Shown: in pieces, positions 36,086 to 49,910 of the stretch | Numbering within the stretch: position 1 is the stretch's first letter | How the letters are laid out: the number at the start of each line of letters is the position of its first letter | Assembly (NCBI RefSeq): GCF_022539665.2 | Contig: NC_081339.1 | Coordinates: forward strand, 7,685,367-7,749,366 | Direction: 5' to 3' | DNA: 64,000 bases | Source: Daphnia carinata | Taxonomy: Eukaryota > Arthropoda > Branchiopoda > Diplostraca > Daphniidae | Notes under the pieces: model-generated | What the model saw: the letters and a program-made list of their open reading frames with translations, nothing else | Database searches by the model: none | Told to the model about the DNA's origin: nothing | Position numbers and translations under genes: made by a program

Positions 36086-38623
36086 CCTTCACGGCCATTT
36101 GAATAGACACGCTTCTCAAAAATAAAATATAAAAAAAAGGGCTGCGTTTAGGGACGAGTACAAGAAAGAAAAGCAGACAGACACAAAGCCATTCTTAGCA
36201 TCAGCACTAAATCGTTGTCTTATCACCCACGATCCTTTCAAATCGTTATAAACAGGGGGTGGGGGGTGGGCGAATAGTTTATTTATAAAACAACGACGAC
36301 TATTTTGTATATTAAAATATATACGAACGCCCGACGTTCTATACATAGAATCTTTTTGTACTAACTACACATGGGGATTGGGCAATAGCTGGCAACGTCA
36401 GAACTGCGTCCTTAATATAAAAATCGAACTCTTCACATGTTTTTATTGAATAGGAAAAAAAAAAAATCAATACCGGTGAGTGAAGGTGAGCGAATCTAAC
36501 CCAAAAAAAAAAAAAAAAAAGAGACAGTCGACCTTGTTCTCTATTTTTGGGCGCGATTGCGATAATCGCTCGTTGTCCGCAGATTTTGCCAGTTGACGCC
36601 CGCAAAATAAAAAATCATATATGGTCATGTGAGGGGGGCGGGGGAGGGTTGCAATGCTCAATAGTTCCGATGAAACATTTCATCACTGTCTAAGAAAAAC
36701 GATTGTACTCTTTAAACAAAACGTTTTTAAAAATAGGTTTTCCTCTTCATTGCGCAACTTCCCTCATTTTTTTTTTAGTTTCGTCCGTTTCCGCGGAAGT
36801 AATTGGGAATAGTATTTATTGAGAAAACTCATTTGTTTTTTATTTTTGCATTTTAAATGTAGAATAAATACTAGGAATGGCGTTCCAAAAGGGATTCCGT
36901 ACTCCCCGATGTATACGTCGAAAAAAAAATAAATAAATATTAACCCCCCCCCCACCACCACCACCATACACACACACACACACAAAAAAAAAAAAGAAAA
37001 AGAGATTACTCGTTCGGAAATTGCTGCGTAATTATGCAGCCGTTTATTTCCGCTCGAGTGCCACAGGAAACAATCATTACTATTTACTTCGAAAAAAAAA
37101 ATGTATATATATATATAAGGCTTTAGATGTAGGGGTACCCCAAAAAAAAGGAAGGGTCTCTTTTTTGTGTGTGTGTATTGATGCTGCGTAATAGAAAACG
37201 CGTGTAGACAAGTGGAAAACTGGAACTTAAAAAAGGGGGGGGGGGGGGAAATAAGAGTTTAGACGGTTTGAAAAAAAAAAAAAGAAATAATAATAATAGT
37301 TACGCCTTGATAGATACGACAAGTACTAAACATCAATAAGGAGGCCAAAAAAATAAAAATGTGTTCATTTCATAATATGAAAAAAAAAGGGGGAAAGTGG
37401 TGGTGGTGACTGTTGTATTATATCGCCTCCTCATTTATAGATAAAGCGCATTTTTTTTTTTTTTTTTTTGGCTTGTTTCGGTTAGGGCTGCTATTATATT
37501 CAGCCAGCAGCAGTTTATTTATCTAACACCTGCTTCCACTTTGTCGTGTCACGTTTTTCACACGAGCTCTCTCTCTCTTTCGAAGCCTCCGCTTGTTTAG
37601 CTGGCGGGGGCCTAAACATCCATCGATGCGTCAGCCACAAAAAAAAACAAAAACAAACGTATTTTGAATTTTCGATTCTGTTTAATTGCTTTTATTGACT
37701 TGCGGATCACGAGGAAAAAAAAAAAAACAAAAAAAAAAAAAAAAACAGAAGAACAACTACGAAGTTTGATAGTTATAGCATTTTTATTTGTTCTTCTTCT
37801 TCAGAACTTCAACAGCAAAATATAGCGGAGGGAAAAAAAAAAACAAAACAAAAACATATAAAATATAAAATAAATACGCGGACTCTCCGGTGTAATCGCC
37901 CCGCTGGTGAGAAAAATCGATGATTGAAAGTCTTTTTGGGCTGTTCTATCCTATCAACAACACCTGTGCACACAAACACTTCTCGCACGGCTCTCCCCCC
38001 CCCCCCCCTCTTCAGTCTAATACAAGTCTATATATCCACACGGGTTTTGGAAAACGTTAAATAGAGAACCTAAAGGCTTGCGTCCATTTGTCACCGCGTG
38101 TCGCCTTCGTTCGACGACGGAAGGCAAAAGAAAAAAAAGAAAAAAACGGGCCGTCCGTTTTCTTTTCTTTTTCGCCGATGAGATATGCGTGAGAAAAACA
38201 TCGACTTGCTCTCATGCAATGGATAATTGGATCAGAGTGTTGGGCCTCCCGCTATACGCGCGCAAGTTTCGTTGTCTAAAGAACAGTTTGCGTTTCGTAC
38301 CCAAAGAAAAAAAACAAAAAAACTCTATATATATAAACACATACACACACACACACACACACACTATATTATATACTATACAAGACAAATGATGATCATA
38401 ATCGTCGTCCTTAACTAGCTATTTAATTGATTAGACTTGGGTGCGTTTTTCTTTTTCTTTTTTCGAGGGGCGCTTGGCACTTTTAAAAGACTACTCTGAG
38501 AATCAGCTGATGCGTGGATATGGCCCCCGACCGTGGCTGTCGACGTAATTACACGCAAGATCTAACACAAGGGGATATACACACACACGCGGGCTATATG
38601 TGTTTGAGATTCTGCGGTATAGC

Positions 38624-38626
<3 letters not shown>

Positions 38627-38666
<40 letters not shown>
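38627..38666. repeat. (TC)20 microsatellite
   Basis: Forty bases of uninterrupted TC. It reads as SLSLSL in one frame. Confidence 0.95.
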
Positions 38667-38669
<3 letters not shown>

Positions 38670-40993
38670 TTTTATACAGCGTGTGTGTGTGTGTAATGAG
38701 GTGGTGGCTGTTGCGGATCAAATGAGCCGCAAACAAGTGAAAATCTTTTTCATTAATTTATTTCTCTCTTGTTGATGTACCCCCGTTTCCCGTTTATCGT
38801 AGATGACTCACACACACACGCAGCAAATACCGTTCGTTATATTGTTTCGAGAAATGGCTTGGCGCATATCTGTGATTATAACTTTTTGAGATGAATCATT
38901 TTTTTTTGTTCTTTTCTGCGCGTTTTCAAAAACAGTTTTTTAAAGTAGTTTTTTTTTTTTTTTGTTTTTTTTTGTCTTTTCCTTCTTTTTATTTTTGCGG
39001 CTGGCGGCACCTCTCCCACGACCCGGCAATTACAAGGAGCGCAAAAGAGAGAAGCAAAGAAACAAGAAATGGTTTTTTTTTTTTTTTTTTTTAATGAAAA
39101 GTAAAGAGGGGGCAAGGTTTTTAGAGAAGAAAAAAAAAATGAAGAAGAATAATAACAGAAGGAACAATGCTATAGATGTGCCATCGAGAAATTATTCCCA
39201 TCAACGACGCTAACTAACTGCCAACCAATTAAGGTTTCAAAAAAAAAAAAAAAAAAAAAAAAAAAGAAGAAGGTGCGACGCCAAACAGAAGGTAGGGACC
39301 CAATGCTCTCTGACGTTTTTTTTTAAAATTTGTTCGTTATTTTTATTTTTTTGTTCCCAATGGCAATGGGGGAAAAAAAAAAAAAAGAAATAGTTGTTCC
39401 TATTGTTATGTGTCTCATCATATCTATAAGAGAAACAAGCCGAAACATTTGCTTTTTCTCACGGTAGCGCACCAGACACGACCTCTTGCTAATCATTTTT
39501 TTTTTTTTTTGTTAGTGGGGTCTTCTTTCTATAGTTTTTAAAAACATTTGATTTTTTTTTTTTTTTTTTTCTTTCTTCTTCTCCCCCCCCCCCCCCCCCC
39601 TCCTACTCGTTATGGGATGTCGTTTTCTCTCTGATTTCCAACGTGGGGGTCTCGCCAGAAAAAAAAAAAAATGAAGAGGAGCGTCTATTTTGGGTCAAAT
39701 TTGCCCATTGAACCTGCCTGATCTACCACATTATTAAGGTTAAAAGCTGCTTCTATTTCTATGAGAAACTATAACCCACCGACTTTTTTTTTTTTTTTTT
39801 AGTTTTTTTTAAACGCGCCAATAAGAAAACAGTTTGAAAAATTGTTTAAGATAAATTAAAATTTTTTGTTTGAACCCTTTTTTCCTTTTTTTGGAAAGAA
39901 GGATTATTTTTTTTTATTATTAATTAATATCATTTTCTCGGAGCGGGAATAATAAAAACGAAAAAAATACGCGGAAACATGCTTTGCATTACGGCTCTTT
40001 ATAGTCCAATCCGACCCTCGTATCATGCCACCACCTTGTTACGTCCTTTACGTACGATATGTTGTTGCTGTGCGGACGAGAGAGAGAGAGAGAGAAACAG
40101 AACTTAATGATTGCGCCACTGAGCATTCGGTTCGTAATCACCGTGCTCAATCTGTAATGACACGGCCAGTTTTCATTTCTTTTTTTTTTTTTCAATGTGG
40201 CTCCCCCTTTTTTTTTTTTTTTTTTAGCATCAGTTTTTATTTTGTTTTAATATTATTATTTTTTTCAACTAGTCCGTCGAAGCGAAAAAGACTGCAGTCG
40301 TGAATGTGCGCGCTTCTCGTCACAGTTTAATTCGGATCCGCGCCGCAGTCCATTATACATTGAAGCGTACACCATTACGTTGAATATCACATTTTGCCAT
40401 TGTTCTTTCGATTGTTCAGTTTATTATATAAATCTCCATTTCTTTTTGTTACAAAAAGCCTCCCTGTAGAAGTTACCCTCCGTTTTCTACGACTTCCTCG
40501 ATACGGCCCACCTAAAAAAAAAAAAAAAAAAAGAAGAAAAAATCTGGCTTCTTATTCCCATCTACATTTTTATTATTTCAAAAAAAAAAATAAAAAGGGA
40601 TTTGATTCTCCATGTAAGGTTGCCTTCATTCAATTGTTTTTCAAATAAATCTGATTGCGTGTTAAGGACGTTTTATAACGATTCATCCGCCTCTTTTATT
40701 ATTGGGTGTAATGAGACCTTTCTAGTTAAAGTCGATATGAATAACAATTTTAGAATAATAAGGAGAGACAAATCATTAAGGAGATACAATTTACTAAAAA
40801 AAAAAAAATTCGGTGGTGGGAACGATTACATTTGAACGTTACACGCATATTATTTAACTGTACACTTGGAAGGAAACAAAAATGCGACCTCTACATTTTT
40901 TTTTTTTTTTTAGACGACTCGGCACTTGAATGAAACGAGCCCTACGGGATTGAATGACCGCCACGTTGATTCTCGTTCACCTGTCTCATTCCC

Positions 40994-41027
<34 letters not shown>

Positions 41028-42210
41028 CTCATTGACGTCCGCCTTCAACTAAAAAATCGTTGAAAAGACAATGAGAAAAGGCAGAGATTTAGATAATCAG
41101 CGATAGGACAAATACGCACGCAAGACCCGCTTAATGGAACTGGCTGTCATGTAACCGTTCGGACGAGTTTTTTTTGTTTTTTTTTTTTCAGAGGATTTTG
41201 TTCAATTATTTCGAATCGTTTCTCCAATGTTTGATTCCTCCCCGTCGATCCGCAAAGTCACGGCCGCGTGATTAACTGTGCATTTTTTTTTTTTTATTTC
41301 TTTCGTTTCAGAATTATAGAGAGAGAGAGAGAAGAACGTCATGCTATTATACGCTAATGTTCCTTCCGATCGAACGAAACCGGTCAGAGAGGATTTGAGT
41401 GCGCGGCATATCAATCGGTCTCGCGTATTATTCATCATTTTCTTCTTCTTCTTCTTCTTTTTTTTTTTATATATATTTTTTTTTTTTTTATTTTTTGATG
41501 ACATTCTTTCCTTTTTTTTTTTTTTTTTGTTCGGGACTCTCCTATTAACGAATGCAGTGCGTGTGTCTAGTGAATTGACAAATCGAAGGCGGGAGAAATA
41601 GACGGGCACACACAAAAAAAAATGTTGGAAAGACAAAGGCAGGACGATGGCGCACGAAATGAAAAATGGGACGACCGTAAAGAAATAAAAAAAAAACAAA
41701 AACAAAATCAAAACAAGAATTCCGTTTTCTGAAAAAAAAAAGGCAAACGTGTCGAACTTTAATACTCGCCCGTCCAATCGCAAAGCATCGAAAAGAGAAA
41801 TATAAAGAAATTGTCGATAAACTTCTAACCAGACATTCTTTCGTCTTTCATTCGTGAATGCCACAACGTAGAAAACGTTTTTTTTTTCTAACGATTTTTC
41901 CAATAAACATTGGACAGTTTGAACAATAAAGAAAAAAAAACAAAAACTGGTCAGTTGTCCCACGATTGCCTTGTTTCGTTCCAATCAAAAATTCAACACT
42001 GGCTCGATGAAGGGGCGGAAAAATAAAAAAGATTGCTCTATTATTCGTTTGAATTGCCTCTCTCCCCCCCCCCCCTCCCTGTCTGCGCGTTCCGATGAGT
42101 TAGATCCTTCAAATCGAATCGTCAAACTCTGTTACTGACAAGGGCCATCACGCAATGCCGTATAATGTCGTTTGATAATAATAGTAGCTATACAAACCTC
42201 TTTTTTATAT

Positions 42211-42232
42211 GTGTGTGTGTGTGTGTGTGTGT
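42211..42232. repeat. (GT)11 microsatellite
   Basis: Twenty-two bases of uninterrupted GT. Confidence 0.95.
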
Positions 42233-45200
42233 ATCTATCGTATGTACACGATACATGTCATCGGGATTATGCTTTTCGATCAAGACATATATCCTTTGAC
42301 GATCGTGACACGAACCTGTCACTGCGGTCATCACGTTGCTCCTCCACCAGCCTTTCTTTTTGTTTGCTTTTTTTTGCAGTGCATTTTCATGTCGATCGGT
42401 TTGAAACATTGACGAACAGCGAGTTTGATTCCCGCAAGTTTTGTGGAACATTTCGTCGTGAATAATGGAACGATACAAAGCCCGGCGTCAAAAAAAAAAA
42501 AAAAAAAGGAAATGCAAGCAGTTTTTTCTTTTTCTTCTTATTGGTAGATCGAATCTGCTCATCTCAAGGCTATTTTACATATTCAGGGATTGTAGTTTCA
42601 TTACTAGTTGAAAAGCTTCCAACTGCGGCGCACCTGACATTCATTGAATCTCACGAGCATCAAGTATAATTCAAAGTTCTTCGTCTTGTTCTATTCACCG
42701 CTTTTGCCCTTTCCCTCTCTTGTGGAGGGAGGCAGGAGGGGGGGGGGGGTATTCGTCCCTTGTGTTTCGGTTCGATTGCTCGCAAGTGTACATCGGCCAG
42801 CAAAAGTCTAGAAGAGAGGGAAATTATATGAGATAAAACAACTTTTTCAGGCTCTCTGGCCGACAGTTTTCTCAACTGATTGATCCATTGGCCCATCCCA
42901 TTCAGTTTCTCAACGAGTCGCTGCATATCAAATGCATTTCAAAAGTCGTGTGCAGTGTAGATTGTAAGATCTTTTTTTTATTTTTTGGTTGTTTTTTTGG
43001 CTTCGATTTTTTTATATATACACACACACACACATCCTGCCCTGAAGTCAAATCGAAAGGAAAAAAAAAATGAGAGGGAGACTGTCTAATGCTTTGGATC
43101 TATTTCTTCGTTCATGAATATTCACGATTGAAATGAGATGGATGCACAGCCAAAAGACCACCGAAATCCAATCGTTTCTCTCTTGATTATATAGATCTTT
43201 GTGCCCTATTTTCCAACTGCCTTCACGCGTAATGGACTTTTGCCTTACATCACGTCTATAATGTATAACCCCCCGAACGCATTTCATTCTAAATGAGGAA
43301 ATTTCAATCATTTCAAACCTTAAAATATTTGGGGAGCAATTTCACTTGAATATATATATATATACTGTATATATATTGTCTACAAGAAACGTCCTATATT
43401 TTTCGATTGCAACTTTGATTGTCTTCAGTTAGAACTTCTCCCACTTGAAAATGTATACATACCGCGCGTCTCCAGGTAATCGAAACCCTCGTTTGTTTTT
43501 TTTTTCTTTTTCTTTTAACACTCTAACCCCCCGTCTACATTTTTGTTGTTTGCCTTTTTGGCTACTGTTTTTTTTTTTTTTTTTTTGTCTCTTCAGTCCC
43601 TTTGTTCTTCTTTAAATCGCCGCTGTTGTCTCATGTCGGACCCCCTTGGATCTTTTCTCAATAGGGACGCAGCAGCGCGTCTGTGCTACCGTCTTGTAGT
43701 TGCATTCAAGAAAAAAAAAAGAAATGAGCCTTTTCATTCTCAATGACCAATTAAGCCTCGTAAATTCAAGTGAGCTATATTAAAAAACAAAGCCTTTATC
43801 TTTTAAATAAGATTGGACACGATATCAAGCAGAGAGAATTAGACTGTGTCGTCGCTATAGACGTCAAAAAAAAAAAAAAAAAAGGGAACTTTTAATAAAG
43901 CGGACCTTTTTCTTATTTGAAATAAATGCCCCACGTAGTGATGGCCTTATATACAATTGTTCTTTGTGCGCTAGCGACGACTGTATACACATATAGCGGC
44001 GTAATTAATAATAAGCTCCCTGTGTTACCGACCTACTACTGTAATACGCTCCTCTATTTTTCCTTTTTTTTTTTTTTCTTGAAACACGAACAGGATGGAA
44101 AGTCCAACTAGAAAAAAAAAAAAAAAAATGGGGGATGAATAGAAAGAGAATTAAAACGAAAGGGGGCAGAACCCGGAGACCAGACGCGGACGTTGGAATT
44201 GAGGCTTGCATTTTTCAGTGGCTGATGTATCGTGTACCCGTTGGACACGAAAGGCAAAACGAAATGGACAGATTTTTTGATGGAATTTTTTTCTTTTTTT
44301 TTTATTCATCCCCCCCCCCCTTCCTTTCTAAAGGCTTGGCGTATATGTTTTCATATTTCACCTGATCTTGTGTAACGTGCAAGGATTGACTGTTCAGTTG
44401 GGTCAGTCAATCAAACGAAATCATGTCGTCCCCTTTGCAGACTCTCCTTTTGATGCATACGTAATGATGTTGGAACCCTGTGGACTCGTCGTAAGGACTG
44501 CGTTATAAAGGGTAGATATATGCTTATAAAAAAAAAAGGATTGGACCAATGACCGGTGCTCGTTGATTTTTTAAACAAGGGAGGAAGGTATCAATGCGAC
44601 TTTGGAGAAGTATATAACTCACGTACAAACCCAGGGCGGTCACTTTTTTTTTTAAAGGGGCCTATGCAGAAATCAGGACACGTTAGACATTCAGTGGATC
44701 TTTCGATCCGCTTGGATGAAACAGATTCCTTTATTGAGATGTGGGATACAACCAAACGTCCCCCTATCGTCTACTTCGTTTGGGGGGGGGGAGGTGATTG
44801 CTTATTCTAAAGAACGACACAATGTCTCGTGTGCTTCACTTTGTTTTTGACATGTCAATAAAAAAAAAAGGAAGGTTGTGCGCATGTAAAGCCAAATGAT
44901 TTAACAATGAATCAACTCAAGTTTTTGATTTTTCAGACTGACTTTTTCAATACTTTCGTCAATTATTCGTTGAGTTTTATCTCGTCTCGAACGCAGAAAC
45001 CTTATAGAACGAGGGCACCGGTCGATGAATAATTGATCTCCATTATAATCCATTTTGAGAGAGGGATATAAAAATATGATGCCTCCAATTGCGACTGAAT
45101 GGACATTTTTAATTTAAAAAGAAAAACTATCAGATTCGTTCATGTTTCGCTTGCGGCAAGGTAGCTGGGCGGAGTTGGTTGTATCCCTGTCACATATACG

Positions 45201-48200
45201 TACATATATATATATATATATATATATTGAGGCCATACAACAAAAAGACCCGACCTCTCATTGTTAAAGTGATGCTAATGCTTCTTTAGCTGTTTCAAAA
45301 TTTCGTTTCTTTTGTGTTATTAGATGGGCCAACAACTCGACGCTCGACGCGATGAGGGCTAAGCTTTTATTTCCCCCCCCCCTCTCTTTCTATATACACA
45401 TTATCGTTATCAAGAGAGCAATAGACATCGTGAAAGAAGGTTGATACAAGCGCCCCTTTTGCCATGTCCCGTTCTTATGGATATCGAGGGCGAACGTTAT
45501 TCGTCTGTCATAAAAACTACCGCCCCCATGACCTCAACTGCCAAACGAGCGAAAATATAAACAAGATTGGGGACTCCACAAAGACAACGAGCATCGCTCA
45601 AAGCCAAGGAATAAAATAAAAACCCCAAACCAGGAAAAAACAAACAAAAAAACAACTGTGTAGACACCCGGAAGCTGCTATTATATAATTCAATTATGTA
45701 AACCTTCTTTCAAAATAGAAATTTTGAAATTTGTTTTCATTTGTTTTTCTGCACTGGATTGAGTGTATGCGCAGAGGATTTTACATTCGGCGTCTTTATT
45801 TTGTTTTTCAAAAAGAAATTGTCTTTTCTGGTTCATCAGTTTACGACTTTGACCGGGCACGATATATGTGCTGACATGATCTACTTTGATTTTTTGTTTG
45901 TTTCTCTTTTATAGGTTGGTCTATCGACGTGCAATTCCGGTTCCCACCTAATAGTTGAACGTTTATTACCTTTTGTTGTTCTTTGAATGATCTCCATTCT
46001 TGCTTGATTTAGACACGTGTGCTAATTGCAATTTCAATTGCTTGGATCGCAAGGAAAATTGACTTGAACGTGTTCTAGAATTGAAACAATTGGGACTGCA
46101 GGGTGGTCTGCACTTGGGAGGGCTGAATGAATCATTTCCTGTCCAATAATAAGCCCTACCCCCTCAAAAATGATGAAAGAAAAAGTGGTGATAAAGAATA
46201 AAATGGATCTCGGCAAACCGCCAACAGTGATGACCATTTGATCTTCCCTTTTCTATTATGACGATCGTCTGTCGGTTCAATTTCATTTTTGAAACATGGA
46301 AGCCTGTAATATAACTATAGACCAAGCACTTAAGAAAACCCAAACGAGACCTCAAAAACATCCCATTCATCTAAATCCAATTTAAAAAAAAAAAAAGATG
46401 GAACCCTCTATCATAAAAAAAGTGGTTGTCACTCGGTTCGGATAATTTGTTTATTGGACTAAGAACAATCAACGTAGAGACATCCGGAAAAAAAAAACAA
46501 TTCGTTTTTTTACCTGGGAAAAGAAAAATGAAGGCTCTTCTATATATAGTTTTGTTGTGTAAATACACACAGATGCTTTTAGACGGTGGTAAAACGAGTG
46601 AAATAGCCAAAAATAAAAAACGCAAGCAAAAACAAAAAAAAAAAAAAAAAAAAAGCGATGGTCGACGACGTTTGAACGTGGCGCCACTCGCCTGTGATGT
46701 GAGTTTTATATTGTCTTATATGTGGATGGCCGCGCATATGCGGCAAAGCTTACACGCTTTGTTGGAAGGTTCCAATTCCAGCATTTTATGAGGTATAATG
46801 AGAGCGATTTAATATATCAAATTATACGTGTGTTATTATAATAATAGAACGGAATTAATGAAACAAAAAAATAATGGAGCCCTAGATAGAATAAAATAAG
46901 AAACAGATATTCATTGTAATTCATTAGGGCTTGAATGTTACACGTGTGCATTTCTATGTGATTTCATATGCGTGTGAAATTATACTAACCATGGGAATCG
47001 TCTCCTATACACTTCGAATTCACTTAAATATTAAATTCCATCAGCCTATTTGATGAATAAATTCATACGTATCAGCATAATTGTTATTGACTTCTTGATT
47101 AAATGATACCTCCCCCCCCCCTTTTAAAATCATAGCAAATGTGTCCTGTATTCCAGTACAAATAAACTGGCAAACACAGCACCGATAGGCTGTGTCACGT
47201 ATTTCATCTATAGCCTCACAAACTGCACGTCTATTTTTTCTCTAACGTTTTTAATGGCTTTCGTTTGGTGCCAGCTGCCGGTGAGAAATAGCTCGGCTGC
47301 GTGGCTCTAATATACCATTATAGACTCATGTAGTACATAAATAGGCATCGGGAGGATGCAGCAAAAAAAAAAAAAAAAAAAAAAGACCAGAGTCTAAAAA
47401 AAACGCTGGCGTTTGTGTACATATCGTTTTTTGTTCTTTTTCAGTGGACTTGATGGCTAAAAGGAAGAGACATACAGTCAGCAGAGGCCATAAAGCTATA
47501 TAGCGCAACTCGGTCGTAAACAATATACATGAGAAATGCAGATCATTAATTCCTCTCTTTTCTCTTTTTTTTCCCCACTTTTTTTATTCTTCTCCTTAAA
47601 TTTGATTTTTTTTTTCTTTCTGTGTGTGGCAAACCAACTGGCTCACTTGTTTCTTTTCCCCCTTCCATTTCTGTTTTTTTTTTTTGGTGTGTTTTATAGA
47701 CAGAGGCATGACGACAGACTGACGAGCCTGCTATATAAAATACGTTTGGGTTCATCGACAACGACGCCGTTATTGTTTGGCTGTCGTTATATGGTTTGCA
47801 ACGGCAGTCGGACGGCCAATTGCCTCGTGAGTTATTTCCCTTTTCTTTTTTTTCTTTCCCGCGCGTCATTCAAATGATACACAACGTCCATTTTCAAAAG
47901 GGTATAGAACTATATACAACCACAAAAGGGAGGGCTATTGACGTGAATTTCGTGAACGATGAGTGGCTGTTTTATTGAACAGAAGACCCGAGACAAACCG
48001 AACAGAAAATTTCAATCAATTCAGACATGGTGGACGTGGAATGTTTGACATTCAAAAACTGGCTTATGCTGCACAGCCACGCAAACACAAAGTGTGGCTA
48101 AATGTTATAATATGCAGCACAATAGCAAACGACGAATTCAAATCATTAAAAATTGTGTTTTTTCTTATATGTACACGGTAAACCGGTTTTGAAAAACAGA

Positions 48201-49065
48201 CAATTAAATCATTGCCCCCCACTCCAAAATGGAAAATGTTTTGAATAATAACTCGAGAAATGCCGAACATTCTGCCCAATTATTAGATTTCTTTATTTAT
48301 TGCCGATAACAAACGAAACCTGAAAAGCTCAAAAAAAACAAAAAAAAAACAACAACAACTACGCACATGTGAAAATATTTCAATAATAATAATAAAAAAC
48401 AAAACAAAAAAGAAACAGCTCTCCAAAATGATATAAAGTGGCATGTGAAATGTGGCTGTTACCGGTTATATTTTATTATACATGACTTAGATATGTGTGT
48501 GTGTGTCCTGGGCTTTCACTGCCTCCATTTTTTTTTTTCTCTCTTGACGCTTTTTGTGTTTTGTTACCTGCGACTTCCGCACTCAAATCGTCAACTAATG
48601 ATGGGCATATCCCCTTCGTTTTTCAAATATAAAAAAAAGGGCCCCTTCTGTCCGTTTTTTTCTTTTTCGTTTCTCATGTCTAAATGATCATTCACGACGC
48701 CAACGACTATATTCTTATGTTGATATTTTATTTTTCGAACTGTGGCCTATTATTAAGAAGGTAGTCAATGTCAATGAGTGGCGTCGGAAACAACGAGCGG
48801 CGCCGCTCTTTAAAAAGAAAAAGAGAGAAACTATGAGGGGAAACTAAAACAAAAGAGGCCCACGACAAACAACAGTTGATGATTATACATATTGAGATGT
48901 AAAGAAGAAAATATATTAATATAGATATGGGAGAGAAGCGAAAACTATGTAATAATCGGCTCGTATAACACTCCCATTTTTTTTTTTCCTGGGCGGTTTA
49001 AAAAAAAATAATTTTCTATCCCGGATGCATCAGCTTTTCCGGTTTTGGTCCAACGTTCAAGTCGT

Positions 49066-49087
49066 CCCCCCCCCCCCCCCCCCCCCC
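49066..49087. repeat. C22 homopolymer
   Basis: Longest C run in the window. Other long C runs are at 22773-22791 (C19), 39583-39600 (C18), 10086-10101 (C16) and 8349-8363 (C15). Confidence 0.9.
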
Positions 49088-49910
49088 TTTAAAAAAAAAA
49101 ACTTGGAGGGGCAGTGAACCGATAGTAGGTAATATAGAATAATTGAAAAATAGTTTAATATGTCGACTGGTCGATGTCAAATTTCGTATTTAAGGCGTCG
49201 GGACGGCAATTTTTGTTTTTCAAATTTATATCCGTGTGGGGTGTGGCCATAGTTGCTTAATGTCACGCATATTTTTGAATATTGACTGAGGCAATCGCGG
49301 TGCGTTCAGCAGTTTTCTCTTGTGGCTTCTTTTTTTGCCTTCCAAATCCTCCCCTTTTTTGTTTTCTTTCAAGTTTCTTTCAAAAAGCAAAATTGAAAAG
49401 AACTCTTTTTCTAAAATGGCGTTCACGAAACGTTTTGAAATGACAACAGCAGCGAATGTATAAAAGAAAAGAAGAAAAAAAACAAAAACAAGTAGAAATC
49501 GTTGGTTGTGTAGGACTATATCGTTGCGGTTCTTTCTTCTTTTTAGACACACATTTATTTGTTTCCTCGTCTTTTTTTTTTTTTTTTTTTTTTTCTTCTT
49601 TCTTGTTATGTTAAGTTTCCTCCCTGTTTTTAGCTTCGTTTTTTATCTTCGGGTTTTCCCGGAGCGCCAGCTTTTATTTTTTTTGACTCGTTCACTTGAT
49701 GATTACATAGTAAGCCTTATGACTGACACAACATGTTTTCGTACCCACCTTTTTCTCAGAAGCACAGGGGGGAGGGAGAAATAATTAGAATCCATCGTAT
49801 GAGGTACTAGGAAACAAGTGAATAATGCGATAGATTTTCAGGTAAACTTCTATGAAAATCGAACAAGAAAGAAGAAAAAAGATATATCTGTACAAAATAC
49901 ATGAATTAGA

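Larger units (their letters stand above)
36086..49910. other. Non-coding flank upstream of BarH, proximal part
   Basis: No supported gene. Dense homopolymers and microsatellites, including (TC)20 at 38627-38666, (GT)11 at 42211-42232 and a C22 run at 49066-49087. There are homopolymer-poor islands at about 45.39-46.38 kb and 46.80-47.10 kb. The 260-codon minus frame at 41202-41984 is driven by T/A tracts and has no recognisable domain. Confidence 0.7.

Noticed and set aside
41202-41984. 260-codon minus-strand open frame
   Set aside because: Its length comes from A/T tracts, with poly-F and poly-K blocks. It has no domain and no codon-usage similarity to BarH, and it crosses several homopolymers.
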